This document shows positions 1 to 12,255 of a stretch of DNA of 64,000 nucleotides, piece by piece. Numbering within the stretch: the stretch's first letter is position 1; the number at the start of each line of letters is the position of its first letter. Made by a program: the position numbers and the translations under genes. The DNA comes from Lonicera japonica. Lineage: Eukaryota > Streptophyta > Magnoliopsida > Dipsacales > Caprifoliaceae. The notes below the pieces were generated by a model. The model worked only from the letters and a program-made list of their open reading frames with translations, did no database searches and was not told the DNA's origin. Where the stretch lies: the NCBI GenBank assembly GCA_021464415.1, contig JAKCWG010000886.1, forward strand, positions 1 to 64,000, in the 5' to 3' direction.

Positions 1-852
1 AAGGAAAAGTGGGGTTACATAGCTTTTCTTGAAATTTTTTTCCTTTTGCCCATAACTTTATAATCATAATGGATCTTATTTTATACGTATTAAAAAGTAG
101 ATTTCAAATATGCAAATTTTAATAATTTTAGCTTTTGTATTTAAAGTTAAATATATATTAAATTTTAAAAAGAAGTTAATGATAGAGAAAAGTGAGAGAG
201 AAGATAGTAAATTGGTGGAGTAAGAGAGAAAGAAGTTGTTGACTTTATTAATTTGATGTTTTGAAAACACATCTAATAGCCCAAAATTTATCTTATTTAC
301 TGTAACTAAATATGATCATTTGATTTGATAAATTGGTGATGTGATATTTCTTTCCCTTATAATATAGATTGTATATGTATAAAGCATCCTAGATTGGTAT
401 AAGCAGGACATAAACTAAACCCTGAGTAATAATACATATACGAAATGAAAGAAAAAGAACTAAATAACTAAGGAAATACCCCTTTAATAGAATACTCTAT
501 CTATGGTATGTTTTGACAAAAGACAATAAAACATACCATCACTACGATAAATTCCATAAATAAATAAAATCAATTTGTAAAATATCGTGGGGAATCAATT
601 TGTTTTTGATGTTGTAATTGGTCCTTTATTCACCGTAATGCAATAAGCTCGCCTATTGTCTTGCTAAGCAAGCCAAGTTTGTGGCAGACATAGTCATAAA
701 TGGAGCCCGTAGAGGAGGCTTCTGAGTTCTTGTTACCTCCCCTCCATTGGATTCCCCTTATGTTCAATGCTATTTATTTGATCTTAAAAAAATTATAAAT
801 AAATTATATGGCCTTAAAATAATGAAACATTGATTTCCCCAAATTCAAAGAG
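1..852. other. Non-coding AT-rich stretch
   Basis: No gene is supported here; the only ORF is short and low-complexity. A perfect 12-bp hairpin (ATGGTATGTTTT at 503-514 and its reverse complement at 528-539) is visible. The stretch around 400-530 resembles 5240-5310, sharing the phrase TATGGTATRTTTTGACAAAAGA, so both look like fragments of one dispersed repeat. Confidence 0.5.
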
Positions 853-1437
853 GTGAGACACCGAATCAATTTGTGCCATAATTATACTCCTTTTATAACA
901 AGTTGTTATTCGAAATCATTAAATGAATTGCTCCTTTGTGTTCTTGAAAAGTGCATGCCCAAAAAAGTACCTCTGATCTATAAAATCAGTTGCAACATAT
1001 GCCAACGGTGGAAAAGACACCTGCCACAACATATGACGGTAGAAGAAGACATCTATCACAACATGTCCCAGAAGATCTTAGTTCATGACAAGGAAACTAA
1101 CAACCCGGGAACCAACTTTTCTTTCTATCCTTACCAAGAGTTAATTGTATTGAGGGAGGGAATAGAAAGGAACTAGTTTAATTTTTGTTTTGTTTTGATA
1201 GCAGATGATGGAAAAGAAATGACCGGAATTAACTCATGTATGGATAGAAAGAAGAAAGAAAATAAAGAATGTGATTTAATATTTTTTTAACAAATTAGGG
1301 TTAAATTTGGGACTAGGGGTAATAATTCATTAAAATGTTTCCCTCCTATCCTCCCAATATTAGAAGGAAACAAAATAAAGAATAGGGGATTGACGATCCC
1401 TCCCATTTCCTCCGTTTCATTCCCATTTGATGTGATC
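853..1437. repeat. Dispersed repeat, interrupted by a solo LTR (resumes about 2106)
   Basis: The stretch around 920-1090 resembles 11275-11480: both share TTGCTCC, GTGCATG and AAAAGTACCTC in the same order, followed by CAACATRTG repeats and a CTTAGTTCATGA block. The same kind of sequence resumes after the solo LTR, where a CAAAGAGGTC block at about 2210 matches 11514. The 107-residue ORF at 853-1176 resembles no protein I know and is probably fortuitous. The family is unidentified. Confidence 0.45.
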
Positions 1438-2100
1438 CAGGCTACCACAAGCACGACTTGATTAAAGCATTGATCAGTAGGGTCCGTACTAGTATTGGAT
1501 GACCTTGGAGCATACTAGTACGCGCGCAGTTAGAGGATTTAAGCATAGTCAAAACATGGAAGTCATGGAGCGTGCGAAGTCAATTATTATTTTCAGTATT
1601 TTAAATTATTAGAATTATTATTATTTCATTATTCAATTAGGAGTTAGAGTAGTGGTTTCCTTTTTGAATAAGTTTCCTTATTATTAATTTCCTTATTGTA
1701 TTAGGAATATTCTACGAGTTATTATTTTCTTTTCTAAGTAGGAATTAGTTTCCTTTTTGAATTAGGATTAAGGTTGTTTTACTCCTATTTAAAGGAGTAT
1801 ATTATTGTTTTAGATTAAGAGTTTTGATGATAAATTAAATTGAGACTTTTTCTCTTTGTGTTCTCTAAGAACATGTTGAACATGTTGAACTGATTAATTC
1901 AATTGTTCTTGACGTATCAATCAATTCTCCACCAATTGATTGTGGCGTCTTCGACTATACCGAGGTTCACGCTTCTTTAAGCGTTGGGTTGAGGTTTCCG
2001 CCTTCCATCTTTCACGTGATTCCAAGGTTCTAGTCTGTTTATAGACTACGGGTCAAGGATCCATCAGCCTGGCTAGAAAAGACGATCCGGGTTCACGTCA
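1438..2100 (+). mobile_element. Solo LTR, 663 bp, TSD CCATT
   Basis: The segment begins TGATGTGA and ends TCACGTCA, a near-perfect terminal inverted repeat of the TG...CA kind. It is flanked by identical 5-bp direct repeats, CCATT at 1433-1437 and 2101-2105. There is no coding internal region, so it is a solo LTR left by LTR-LTR recombination. A TATA-like TATTTAAAGG lies at about 1787, inside a short palindrome. The superfamily cannot be told; size and composition would suit Ty1/copia. The plus orientation is assumed from the TATA-like box. Confidence 0.75.
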
Positions 2101-2289
2101 CCATTCCCTTTATAAATCTAAAGAAACAAATGCCTTACAATCCCTCATCCTGTTTTTCCTTTTCGTTCCTTCTGATTCCCTCAATCCAAATAGTAAGGGG
2201 GAATATTTCAAAGAGGTCGCAAAACAAAGAAAAGAGCCCTGAACAAAGGCATAACAAACCAAATAACGTTGAAGCGAATTACTATGACA

Positions 2290-3480
2290 ACAATAGTGTT
2301 GTGATGAATTTTAATACTCACAAGCGCACAAATTAATATGTAGTATAGTTAAGGCAAGTGCAAGGTCGAACCCACAAGGACTCAAACAATATGCTTTATA
2401 ATTATCTTATTAATCTTTCATTAAACTCCAAATCTAGCTAGAAAAGTTTATGGGAATCAAACTAATAAAATAAATCAAATTAAATAAAACAAAGCAAAGT
2501 AAGTAAATTAAGGTAATGGAACTAAATTAAATAATATTAAGTAAGATAACAAAATTAATGAATTAATTGACTAGGGTTTTGGAATCATATATTTAATATC
2601 ATCTTCCTAAGTATTCATGTCCGTAAATTCTACTCTTATCTCGCAATAATTTGGTCTCTAGACTCTATTATTTGCGAAAAATAAAACCATTCAAGTTTAA
2701 TTAATTTATAAAATTCAATTGTAATTCTTTTACAACCAAACTTATGTATAAAATCAAAAAACTCACTATATTCGTCAAAACACACCCTATATCCGCTCTT
2801 AACAAATCATAAGGTGAATCCAACGAAAAAATAATGAGAATCCAAGTTTGTTTTTATTAATTAAAATAGGGCATCGAATAGGAAGAATTGTATTTAACAT
2901 TAAGGCATTAAATTGGTAAAGTCAATTGGCATGAACACGTGTAATAGAATTAATTAAATATATTCATACTAATCCTAATACAAATTTAGGCTAGCATAGA
3001 TAAAAATAAATAACAAATAAATTGAAAGAAAACTTACTTGACATTGATTTAATTAAAGAGTAAATTAAAATCCAAATCTTCAAAGTCTTTAAAGCAAAGA
3101 AAAAAATAACAAAAATCAAGAAGAAGAGATGAGAGAATTCGGCCAAAGCACTCCTCCCTATTAGCTGCGGCTTTTGCTTGTGGCGCATGAATTGCTGAAT
3201 GGGAGGAAGCACATAGACGTGGGCTTGTTGCAGCCAGGCTTTGGCCCCTACACCTTTGGGAATCCACTCATTAAATCAGGCCAAAAATATTGGTATTATT
3301 GATGTGGCCGGGGCTTGAACTCAAACTAGAATCAAAATATCCACTACCTAAGCCACACGAGCTAGGGTTCTCATTATAAGTTTTTCTCGCTCCTTTTTTA
3401 TTTAACCCTAAAGCACTGCTTATCTTCTCCATTTTCTTCAATATTCTTTTTATCATATTTTCTTCAATATAACATCAAAT
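2290..3480. repeat. Unclassified dispersed repeat
   Basis: No convincing gene. Near 2362-2382 is the phrase GGTCGAACCCACAAGGA, which resembles a block (reverse complement TCCTTGTGGGTTCGACC) that I recall from many plant repetitive sequences. Overlapping minus-strand ORFs at 2991-3267 lie in an AT-rich context and look fortuitous. The segment reads as old repeat DNA of unknown class. Confidence 0.3.
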
Positions 3481-3775
3481 TGGTCCATTCAAAAGTCAAT
3501 ATTCTCCAATACTTTCAGAGCACCTAAAAATACAAATATTAGTAATAATATATGCTCTCTAAAGTATAAAATATTATACTAAAATATACCAATTTTTTGG
3601 TACATCAAATAGCGGATGTAGATTTGTAATAAATTTGCACATACACGACGCATAAAACAACGCACAAATAAAATCTGCAGCAGCCATTAAGGTAATATAG
3701 ACCTAAAAAATACACTTTATAGTCTGAGAAATGGCAAAACATGGCTGTAGCAAAAACATTCGTTTAGCAAAGAGC

Positions 3776-5007
3776 ATACTTGTCAAAAGCGCACCTAGGC
3801 ACAAGGTGCATCCAGGCGCAAGATTAGAGCTTCGCTTACCTAAAAGCACATCCAATTGTGAAAGGCGCGCGCTTTTAGCACCTAGGCTTCAGGCTTAGAC
3901 GCATAGAGGCGACGATTTTTGCAACCGAGGCGCCATTTCTTCAAATCCTTCTTTTTCCTATCTCATACTCACAGTTGAACCCTTCTTCTTCCTATCTCAA
4001 TCGCCGTTGACAAAGACTATGTCATCCCCCCCCCCCCCCACCCTTTATTTTTAAACAAAAAATGGGTTATATTAAGTTAAAATAAAAGGAGGGACGCGAA
4101 GAAGAAGAAGAAGACGAAACAGAGGAGGAGGAGGAGGGAGGTTCAGAGAAATGAAAAAAAAGGCAAGAAGCTGTAGAGATGAGATATTTTTAAATTTAGG
4201 ATTTTAGTAAAGGTTAAAATGACTCATATGCCCTTGGTCATATGAAATATTTACAATATTTATTCTTTCATACTTCATAGTGTCTTATCTATTAGTATTA
4301 GCTTATTAATATTATTTTATTACGACTTTTTATTAGAAAAAGTATTATCTTATTATAAATAATATATATATATATAGTTATTTAAAATAATATTGTGACT
4401 TTTAATAGTATTTTGTTATTATAAAATAATATTTATAATAAAAACTAACTTAATTTTGTAAGATTACTATATGATTTTGTGTTATTAGTAGCTTTCTGAT
4501 TTTGCAAGAAAATTGCTTCAATGTTTGCTTTAATTTTTTGATTTCCCCCCCCCCCCCCGGGTACGGTTAGGGCAGTAGGCTCAGTTATAATTTTTGTTTC
4601 TTGAATTCTTGAATTGTAAGTGTTATATAATATTCCTCAGTATGCACTTTGGCTGCCAATTATAAGTGTTATATTCTTGTTTAGTCATTAAGATTTTAAA
4701 TGACTTATTTTACTGTGACTTACTTTATTTTATTATGCCTTATATTTATTTTGAGACTTATTTTTAGTGTTGTTTAGATGGTAATGACTATAAATCCATG
4801 AGGACTTGTTTTTTATTTGGATCTTAATTTGGTGATTGTTTTTTTTTTTGCTAGATGATTTGACATTAGAGTAAGTGGTGAATTATGATTAGAATTATAT
4901 ATTTTAAGTTTTTGTATATGGTGCACCTCGCTTCGAAAAGGCGCGTGCCTGCGCTTAGGCTCCAAGGGCCTTGGCGCCTCAATGTGCCTTTAGCTTTTGA
5001 CAACTAT
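3776..5007. mobile_element. Non-autonomous DNA transposon, hAT-like, about 1.2 kb
   Basis: The ends are inverted repeats: ATACTTGTCAAAAGC at 3776-3790 and its near-perfect reverse complement at 4993-5007. Both subterminal regions are dense in GGCGC/GCGCC and CCTAGG-type words, a pattern I recall for a common hAT-like plant repeat family. The interior is AT-rich with two poly-C tracts (about 4027-4040 and 4547-4558) and a GAA/GAG-rich stretch, with no transposase. I could not find a clean 8-bp TSD, so the superfamily remains tentative. Confidence 0.55.
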
Positions 5008-6481
5008 GGCAGAGAGAAAAATCGGTCAATCGATAACATGGTCAGAATAGCAGTAGCAAAAGATTAACAGACAACAATGAAATCTCTGACTTGACCGGCT
5101 GCAAAAGGCCTCGCGCCCTCTGGACGTGGAACAAATTGAAGAGATCCCTAGGTTAAAACCCCCTCGTATACCAAGTTGAATTTCATAATATAAAATTGTA
5201 TTGATAATAAATTATGTTGCAATTCCCCATGGTGGATATAACTATGTCACAAACTAAACCTAAGTTAATACCTCCATTAATAAAATACCCTATTTATGGT
5301 ATATTTTGACAAAAGATTTTTTTTAAAAAAAAGTGCATATGTACGAGTTTGAATAATATTGTTTTATATTTGGTGGGATTATATATTTTTTTTATTTAAT
5401 TCCAATGTTCAATATTGGGCAGGGGATAACCCCCTGCAAGATTCTTAAAGTTTGAAATTTTAGCACTTAACATTATGGATATTCTAAATTAATTGTCATT
5501 TTCTTTTCATACATTTTAAAGGAGCATGAGAGAGAGTGTGAGGGAGGGGGGATAGGAAAAGATATAAACTCCTCCAAATTCATTTCCCACTTACCTATAT
5601 AATAAGGAATAGTTTGTCAGTACTAAATCCCTCACTAAGTCAACTAATCAATGGCTCAAATCACTTCTTTCTCTTCATACACAATATACACCTTAGGATA
5701 TTTTTTATAGTCACAGTAAAATGTTAACTCTAAGTGAAAGTGCACAGACGCACTAAACATACATATTCAATGTTAAAAAAAATTAATAAAATATCTCTGC
5801 ACACACAATCTACTCTTTCTCATCATTTCCCCTCTTTAACTTTGGGGAAATAAAATGTCAAAAAATTGTATTTTACTAAGCTTTCTATATATTTGAGATT
5901 TACTAATGGAGATCTATAAAACAATATTTACTGTGAACGTAAAGTATAATTATGTAAAAAGATTATTTGAAAAAACTTATTAAATGTAACATGTAATGAC
6001 ATACTGCATTTTTTTGTACATCATTGATAATTTCAAATGTTGCATAAGTGTTCAGAAAGGAAACATTAAACTACAAAGTGGAAGAAAGGAAACATTAAAC
6101 TACAAAGTGGAAAAACTTTTTTCCCATACAATTGTATTGTTAACAATGAGTACATTGTAATTGGATACACTCCTAACTTATAACTCCTCACAGTTTTTAC
6201 ATGTTTTCCTTTTGTTTCATAATCATGTTTTGTTCGCTTCACTTTGTCGTTTGGCATGGGTATACCCCCGGTATACTCCATAAATTGGTCAAAAGTGATT
6301 GTTTTAAAGAGAACACTCATTTTTTAGTTTTTTCCAAAGCATATACTTATCTACAATTCTATCAGCAATAGTGCTACATACTGCTAGCTAATTAAAGTAT
6401 GCCAGCCTGGTGTCCGTATTTGACTTCCACTATGCACAGAGCTAAACTTTATGTGTTTAGTAATTTGGTATTTTTCATATT
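5008..6481. other. Non-coding stretch upstream of the receptor-kinase exon
   Basis: AT-rich DNA without a supportable gene. I looked here for the missing first part of the receptor kinase (signal peptide, LRR N-cap, first repeats) and found none in any frame. Repeat-like sequence at 5240-5310 matches about 400-530. Confidence 0.5.
6054..6111. repeat. 29-bp exact tandem duplication
   Basis: A 29-bp unit beginning AGAAAGGAAACATTAAAC occurs twice head to tail at 6054-6082 and 6083-6111 without mismatch, which suggests a recent replication-slippage duplication. Confidence 0.85.
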
Positions 6482-9480
6482 GTGGCAGGAACATTACCAA
6501 CTGAGTTTGGTAAGCTTAATTTGGAAAGACTCATTCTTTCTCAGAACAGCTTAACCGGCCTTATACCTTTCGAAATCTTCAATATCTCAACAATCATTCA
6601 AATTTCTTTGGCATCAAATCACTTCTCGGGCCATCTTCCATCGAGCATGGGGCTTTGGACTCCCAATCTTGAAGAGCTTAGCCTACATGTCAATAAGATC
6701 AGCGGATTAATTCCAAGCTCTATCTCGAATGCTTCTAAGCTTACCATCATAGACATGTCTACCAACTCGTTCACTGGCTTTATACCCAACACACTTGGTA
6801 ATTTAAGAGATTTACGACAACTATTTGTTGCAGAAAACTATTTGAACGGGGAAGGTTCCACTTCAGAATTGAGATTCTTCAATTCTTTGAGTAATTACAA
6901 GAATTTGGAGATTTTGGTAATATCGCAAAATCAATTTAATGGAATCCTCCCAGCTTCAGTTGCGAATCTCTCAACTTTTCTTCATAGTTTTTACGCATTT
7001 GGAAGCAAAATTAAGGGCGAAATTCCAATGGGAATAGGCAACTTGAGCGGCTTGTCAGCCCTAATTTTTAATAGCAATGAGTTGTCTGGGTTCATCCCAT
7101 CAATGCTTAGAAGATTGAAAAATCTTGAACGATTGTATCTTGGAGACAACAATTTGAAAGGATCCATACCAAATGATCTTTGTCAGTTAGGAAGGTTGGG
7201 AGAATTACATTTGAGTGATAATAAACTCAATGGACCTATACCATCATGTTTAGGAGAACTTAGTTCTATGATAAGTCTCTCATTAGGTTCTAATAATTTG
7301 ACTTCGACAATACCATCAACCTTGTGGAGCCTAGAAGATCTCTTATACCTAAACTTCTCCATAAATTCTCTTATCGGTATTTTACCATCAGATATTGGAA
7401 ATTTGAAGGTGATAATAAAAATGGACTTATCGTTGAATCGTTTTTCGGGTCGTATCCCAAGTACCATTGGGAGCTGCCAAATGCTAACTTTTCTCTCGTT
7501 TGCGCATAATGAACTACAAGGATCCATTCCTCAATCATTTGGTAATTTGATAAGCTTGGAATTGTTGGATCTATCCAATAACAATTTTTCTGGAGTGATA
7601 CCCAAATCCCTTGAGGCACTTAGGTATCTCCAATACTTTAATGTGTCGCTCAATAGACTAGAAGGAGAAATTCCCACCGGAGGACATTTTGCTAACTTCA
7701 CATCACAGTCTTTCATGCAAAATGATGGATTATGTGGGGTACCTCGATTACAAGTCCATCGATGCAAAAGATCGCGGTCTAGAAATTTATCTCCATTGAA
7801 ATATATTTTACCCCCTATAGTATCAATAATCCTCCTAGTTGCTTTGATAATTGTGCTTATAAGAGGCCGAGAAAGGGGTGTGGAATTACAGACCCAACTG
7901 AGTTCATTGCCTCATGCTTGGAGAAGGGTTTCGTACATTGAGCTTTTACAGGCTACAAATGGATTCAACGAAAGCAATCTACTTGGTGCGGGGGGTGTTG
8001 GGTTAGTGTACAAAGGGACATTGTCAAATGAGGTAACTGTTGCAATAAAGGTTTTCAATTTGCAATTAGAAGAAGCATTTAAGAGTTTTGATGTTGAATG
8101 TGAAGTCTTGGGTAATATTCGACATCGTAATCTTACCAAAATTGTTAGCAGTTGCAGTAACCCGGATTTCCTAGCTTTGGTACTAGAGTACATGCCTAAT
8201 GGGAGCCTTGAAAAGTGGTTGTACTCTCATAACTATTGTTTAACTATTCTAGAAAGGCTACACATAATGATAGATGTTGCATTTGCCTTGGAATATCTGC
8301 ATCATGGCCAGACAACACCTATTCTTCATTGCGATTTGAAGCCCAGCAACGTCCTGCTTGATAATGATATGAATGCACATGTTTGTGATTTTGGCATTGC
8401 AAAACTCTTAGGTGAAGATGAGTTTATGGCACAAACTAAGACCTTGGCAACAATTGGGTATATGGCACCAGGTAATCTTCCATCTTTAATATTTCACTTA
8501 TTTTTTTAGTTTCTTCATTCTTGGAAAAAAAAAGTTAGACTTGGTTGCCAGGTAGTATAGAAAAAAATTATGATAAAAAGGTGATAAAAAAATTTCATGT
8601 GACACTTGCCATGTCACATCGAAATGCGTATAGAAACTCTTATTGGATAGCGTTTTTACTATTTTTCAATTTTATTATAGAAATTTGTGTCGATAGAAAT
8701 GACAATTAGAGATGGCTTGAATATCTCGTTTTGGGCTTTTTGACTATGCCCCCTATTCTTAACAGAAAAGTACACTTAATCCTTGTTTTTATAATCATTA
8801 GACATAGTCTTTGGATCCCGGGAATCTCAGATAATTACCTAAAAATGGGGGTAGTGTCTAATTTTGTAAATCCTTTTACTTACCCTTTGATTCTTATGTA
8901 ATTCTTTGACATTTCGCCGCATGTAGGGGGCAAAGTCTAATGTTTATGAAAACAATGGTGTAAGTGTAATTTCACTTATAAAATGTGGGGTAATGTAAAA
9001 AAGCCCTCTTGTTTCCTATGTAAATTAACTCCAAAAAAATCTAATTCTTTTCCATGTAGACCAATCAAAAGCACCCTTAAAGTTCAATATCATTTGATTT
9101 ATTTACTACTGTGAATTTGTTTTTCATGCATAGAATATGGAAGAGAAGGAATAGTATCCACGAAAGGAGATGTCTATACCTACGGTATTCTATTAATGGA
9201 AACATTCACAAGGAAGAAGCCAACAGATGAAATGTTTTCTGACAATTTGACTATGAGGAATTGGGTTTATGATGCATCACTCGATTCAATAGTTCAAGTT
9301 GTAGACGCCAATTTGATAGGACAAGAAGATGAAGATTTCATGCCCAAGAAGAAATGTGTCTCATCCATTTTGCATTTGGCCTTGGATTGTTCGAAAAGTA
9401 TTCCTACACAGAGGATCAGCATGGAAGATGTCGTGGTTAGACTCAACAAAATCAAAATTACTTTTCTAACGAACACTTGA
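6482..9480 (+). CDS. LRR receptor-like serine/threonine kinase, 5'-truncated (exons 6482-8471 and 9134-9480)
   Basis: Plasma-membrane pattern-recognition type receptor kinase. The first exon encodes about 16 leucine-rich repeats of the plant LxxLxxLxLxxNxLxGxIP type, a juxtamembrane Cys motif (GLCG), one transmembrane helix around residues 440-460, and the kinase N-lobe. The glycine loop is at about residues 502-507 and the ATP-binding lysine lies in VAIKVF. The catalytic loop is HCDLKPSN at residue 616, so the kinase is non-RD, followed by DFG. The exon ends inside GYMAPE; a GT-AG intron (8472-9133) joins it in phase to exon 2, completing the C-lobe. The spliced frame is open for 778 codons. 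The start at 6482 is not a real initiator: the sequence begins mid-LRR after TTGTGGCAG, which looks like a splice acceptor. Signal peptide and first repeats are missing from the window. It resembles the FLS2/EFR/Xa21 class (LRR-XII). It could be a gene with a distant first exon or a truncated pseudogene. Confidence 0.85.
8733..9006. mobile_element. MITE in the kinase intron, Mutator-like
   Basis: The element starts GGGCTTTTT and ends with the reverse complement; the two arms match imperfectly over about 75 bp, making a long foldback of 274 bp. Flanking 9-mers TCTCGTTTT (8724-8732) and TCTTGTTTC (9007-9015) agree at 7 of 9 positions, as expected for an aged Mutator-type TSD. It makes up about 40% of the intron and leaves the splice sites intact. 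Confidence 0.65.
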
Positions 9481-10703
9481 TAAAATCTCATGAGCGAGGT
9501 AGCAAATTAACCTCGATCAAATTACATATTTTTTATTTTTGATTATTTGGCTGATACACCCTTTCCTTATTTACTTCATTTCTAGCTAGTTAAATGGTCA
9601 TATTAAAAAGCCCATAGTGTTTATTCTTCCTAGAAATGGTGTTCTTAACATGTGCCCTTAGAGTGCTCTCATTTTCACCTTTGGTTCCAATATTGTTGTA
9701 AAAGAACATTGAATATTAGAGCTTAACTTTATGTTAGCTATTCTCGATTTTGACACTTTTAGAGTTCAATTACCAGACAATACTCTATTCATCCAAAATT
9801 AATGAGTTTTTGTTTGAGTTTTCACACATTTTATGGCTACACTAATTTCAAAATAATCAATGCTTAATAGCATAACTTGTTTACTATCATGAGACTTAGT
9901 ATTGAATTTGTCCGCGAAAGGGAAACTAGACTCTTAATATGGATGGCCCAAAAGGGAGCAATGCACTTTTAATTTAGAATGGTGGGAGTAGTATTTTTGT
10001 AGACAAATAATTTTCCGGTTGGTTGGTGAAGCCGACTTGACCTGTTTCTCGGGCATATAAAAAATAGAATAAAAATAAAAAGTAATGCATTCTTTCAGGC
10101 ATAGGTTTGAAGTTTGAACATTTATGAACTACTGAATAAATAATGACAATGTCTAGAACAATAGAACTTGTGGCCTTGTGAATATCCACCTGATGATGTA
10201 GGTGAGGACAATTCGAGTTATCTATTTTCACGGATGGACGAAGTTTTAGAGATCATTTTTAAGCAGTGTTCATTCTTGCTAGCTTTCTCAACCAATTATT
10301 CATACCAGGTGCATTGAAGAATTGTACATTCTTAAAATGTACGATTTACTAATGAATAATCGGTTGATAAAATCAATTAGAATATTCTTTTTTATATATG
10401 TATTTACATTTGTTATGTCATTATTATTTCCTACTGATGGTTTGTGATCTTTATTGCAGAAAGATGAAAACAACATAGAGAAACAAAGTGAAAGTCAATA
10501 AGAACTGGGGGAGATAGAAGAAAAGGCACTGGGGTAGAGGAATTCAGTTAGATCATATTTGAAAGAGTATCTTTCTACACTTTCTTAAAAATAATTTTTC
10601 ATATATAACAAACTCTAAATTTATTTTCCATAATCTTACTATAAATATTATTTATGAATATCCTACAGTTCTTTTTGTTTTCATTCCAAGAACCTGATAT
10701 TTT
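9481..10703. other. 3' flank of the receptor kinase, non-coding
   Basis: No gene supported. A 16-bp inverted repeat with one mismatch (10288-10303 and 10352-10367) encloses a second small hairpin and may be a tiny transposon relic. Confidence 0.45.
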
Positions 10704-10892
10704 AGGTTTATTTTCACTTGGGTACCTATCTAATGGTCAAAATTAGACTTAGGTACTATTTCTTTTAGTCATTATTGTTACTTCGTAATGATCAAAAATT
10801 AATGTTTGTTAGCTTATTTTCATCACTCGAAGTTATAGTTAATGATAAAAACTTAAATTAATGACAAAAAGGTACCCAACTCAAAATAACCA
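10704..10892. mobile_element. Putative MITE, about 190 bp
   Basis: The left end, around 10705-10726, and the right end at 10871-10891 form an imperfect inverted repeat of about 22 bp with the common core TTGGGTACC. The AT-rich interior holds further self-complementary pieces. No clear TSD was found. Confidence 0.45.
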
Positions 10893-11017
10893 AGAATAGT
10901 TCCATTGATATATATGGCGCGCTAAAGTATCACTTCAACACCAACCACTGTAAAATTGTCCTAAAGGAAAAGGATTAGTCAATTGCACGTGGATTTTTGG
11001 TTGCCCTGGTAAGTAGA

Positions 11018-12012
11018 ATTGAAAAACGTAAATAGGGTTTTGGCATTTTGGCATAGTTCAACTAGAGGCCACAACTTATATTTATTTAAATAAATTAAGG
11101 TCATAATAAATAACCTAACTTAAATAAAATGATAAAACAAGAAACAACCAAATCCTAATTTAATTCTAAATCTAAATGATCCATTATATTATGGAATGTA
11201 CAAAAGTTATCTAATATAACTTAATAACTAAAAAAATAAAATATAAGTAGATTTCCCCTTAAGTCTTTAAATAAATTGCTCCGTTGTCAAAGAATGTTTT
11301 CTTGAACTGTGCATGTCCATAAAAGTACCTCAATTGTATAAAATAATGGCACCATGTGCTTTGGGAACAACATCCATAGCAACATGTGCAAAGGCAGAAC
11401 AACATCCACCCAAAATAAGGCCAATATGGCCAACAAAATGATGCCGGAAAAATACTCAGCAATACGAAAAGGACCCTTAGTTCATGAAGAAAAAAAGAGC
11501 TAAAGGGATACCTCAAAGAGGTCAAAAGGAGAAGAAAAGAGGCGTATGGACAACTGCATCACGAACAACCAATAAATCTAAAGCTTAATAACATAATAGA
11601 AGCAAAAAAGAAAGGGAGGCAGTAGAATCGGCCAAAAGGTTGGGCAGGGACAGTCGGACAATAAGTAATATAAAAGAAGATGAAGGAAAAACTCTTTGAC
11701 CGGGTAGGTGGTAAAACGCCACCAGCCGAAAAAAGTTGAATCCAAAATCCTAGGTGAGAATCCAATCCCTCTAATACTAAGTTGAAAAATGCAATTAGGG
11801 TTTTGGCATTTTGACATACTCTAACTGGAGGCCACAACTTATATATATGTATAAATTAATTAATGTTACAATAAAGAACCTAACTTAAATCAAAAGATAA
11901 AAAAGGAAACAACCAAATCCTAATTTAATTCTAATTCTAAAAGATCGTTTATATTATTGGATGTACAAAAGTTACCTAATATAACTTAACAACCAAAAAA
12001 ATAAAACATAAA
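11018..12012. repeat. Pair of about 230-bp direct repeats flanking a 530-bp spacer
   Basis: Copies at about 11018-11250 and 11783-12012 share long runs, including AGGCCACAACTTATAT, GAAACAACCAAATCCTAATT and GTACAAAAGTTA. The spacer (11251-11782) resembles the dispersed repeat at 853-1437. This could be a segmental tandem duplication or a short LTR-like element without coding capacity; neither TG...CA ends nor a TSD are clear. The minus-strand ORFs inside (11259-11837) match nothing I know. Confidence 0.5.
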
Positions 12013-12255
12013 TATGATTTCCAACAAGTAGTACTCCCTCGGTCTTAAATTCAGAGTCCGTTTTTTACTTTCTCATTATTTTAAGAATACAATATTTTTG
12101 TCATAATCAATGAGAAAAAATAGAACTAGTTTTCTACTTTAATGTTTGACACATTTATATGACAAAAGAGAAATTGGACTCGTAAATTTTGAACTTCCCA
12201 AAAAGTAAAAGTGGACATAATTAGGATTAGGTGATTACTATGTTAACTTAGTCAA

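Noticed and set aside
4027..4040. Poly-C tracts (also 4547, 13890, 18905) as functional sites
   Set aside because: Most likely homopolymer slippage; they occur in unrelated repeats.
3776..5007. 8-bp TSD supporting hAT membership
   Set aside because: No shift of the boundaries by a few bases gives matching 8-mers.
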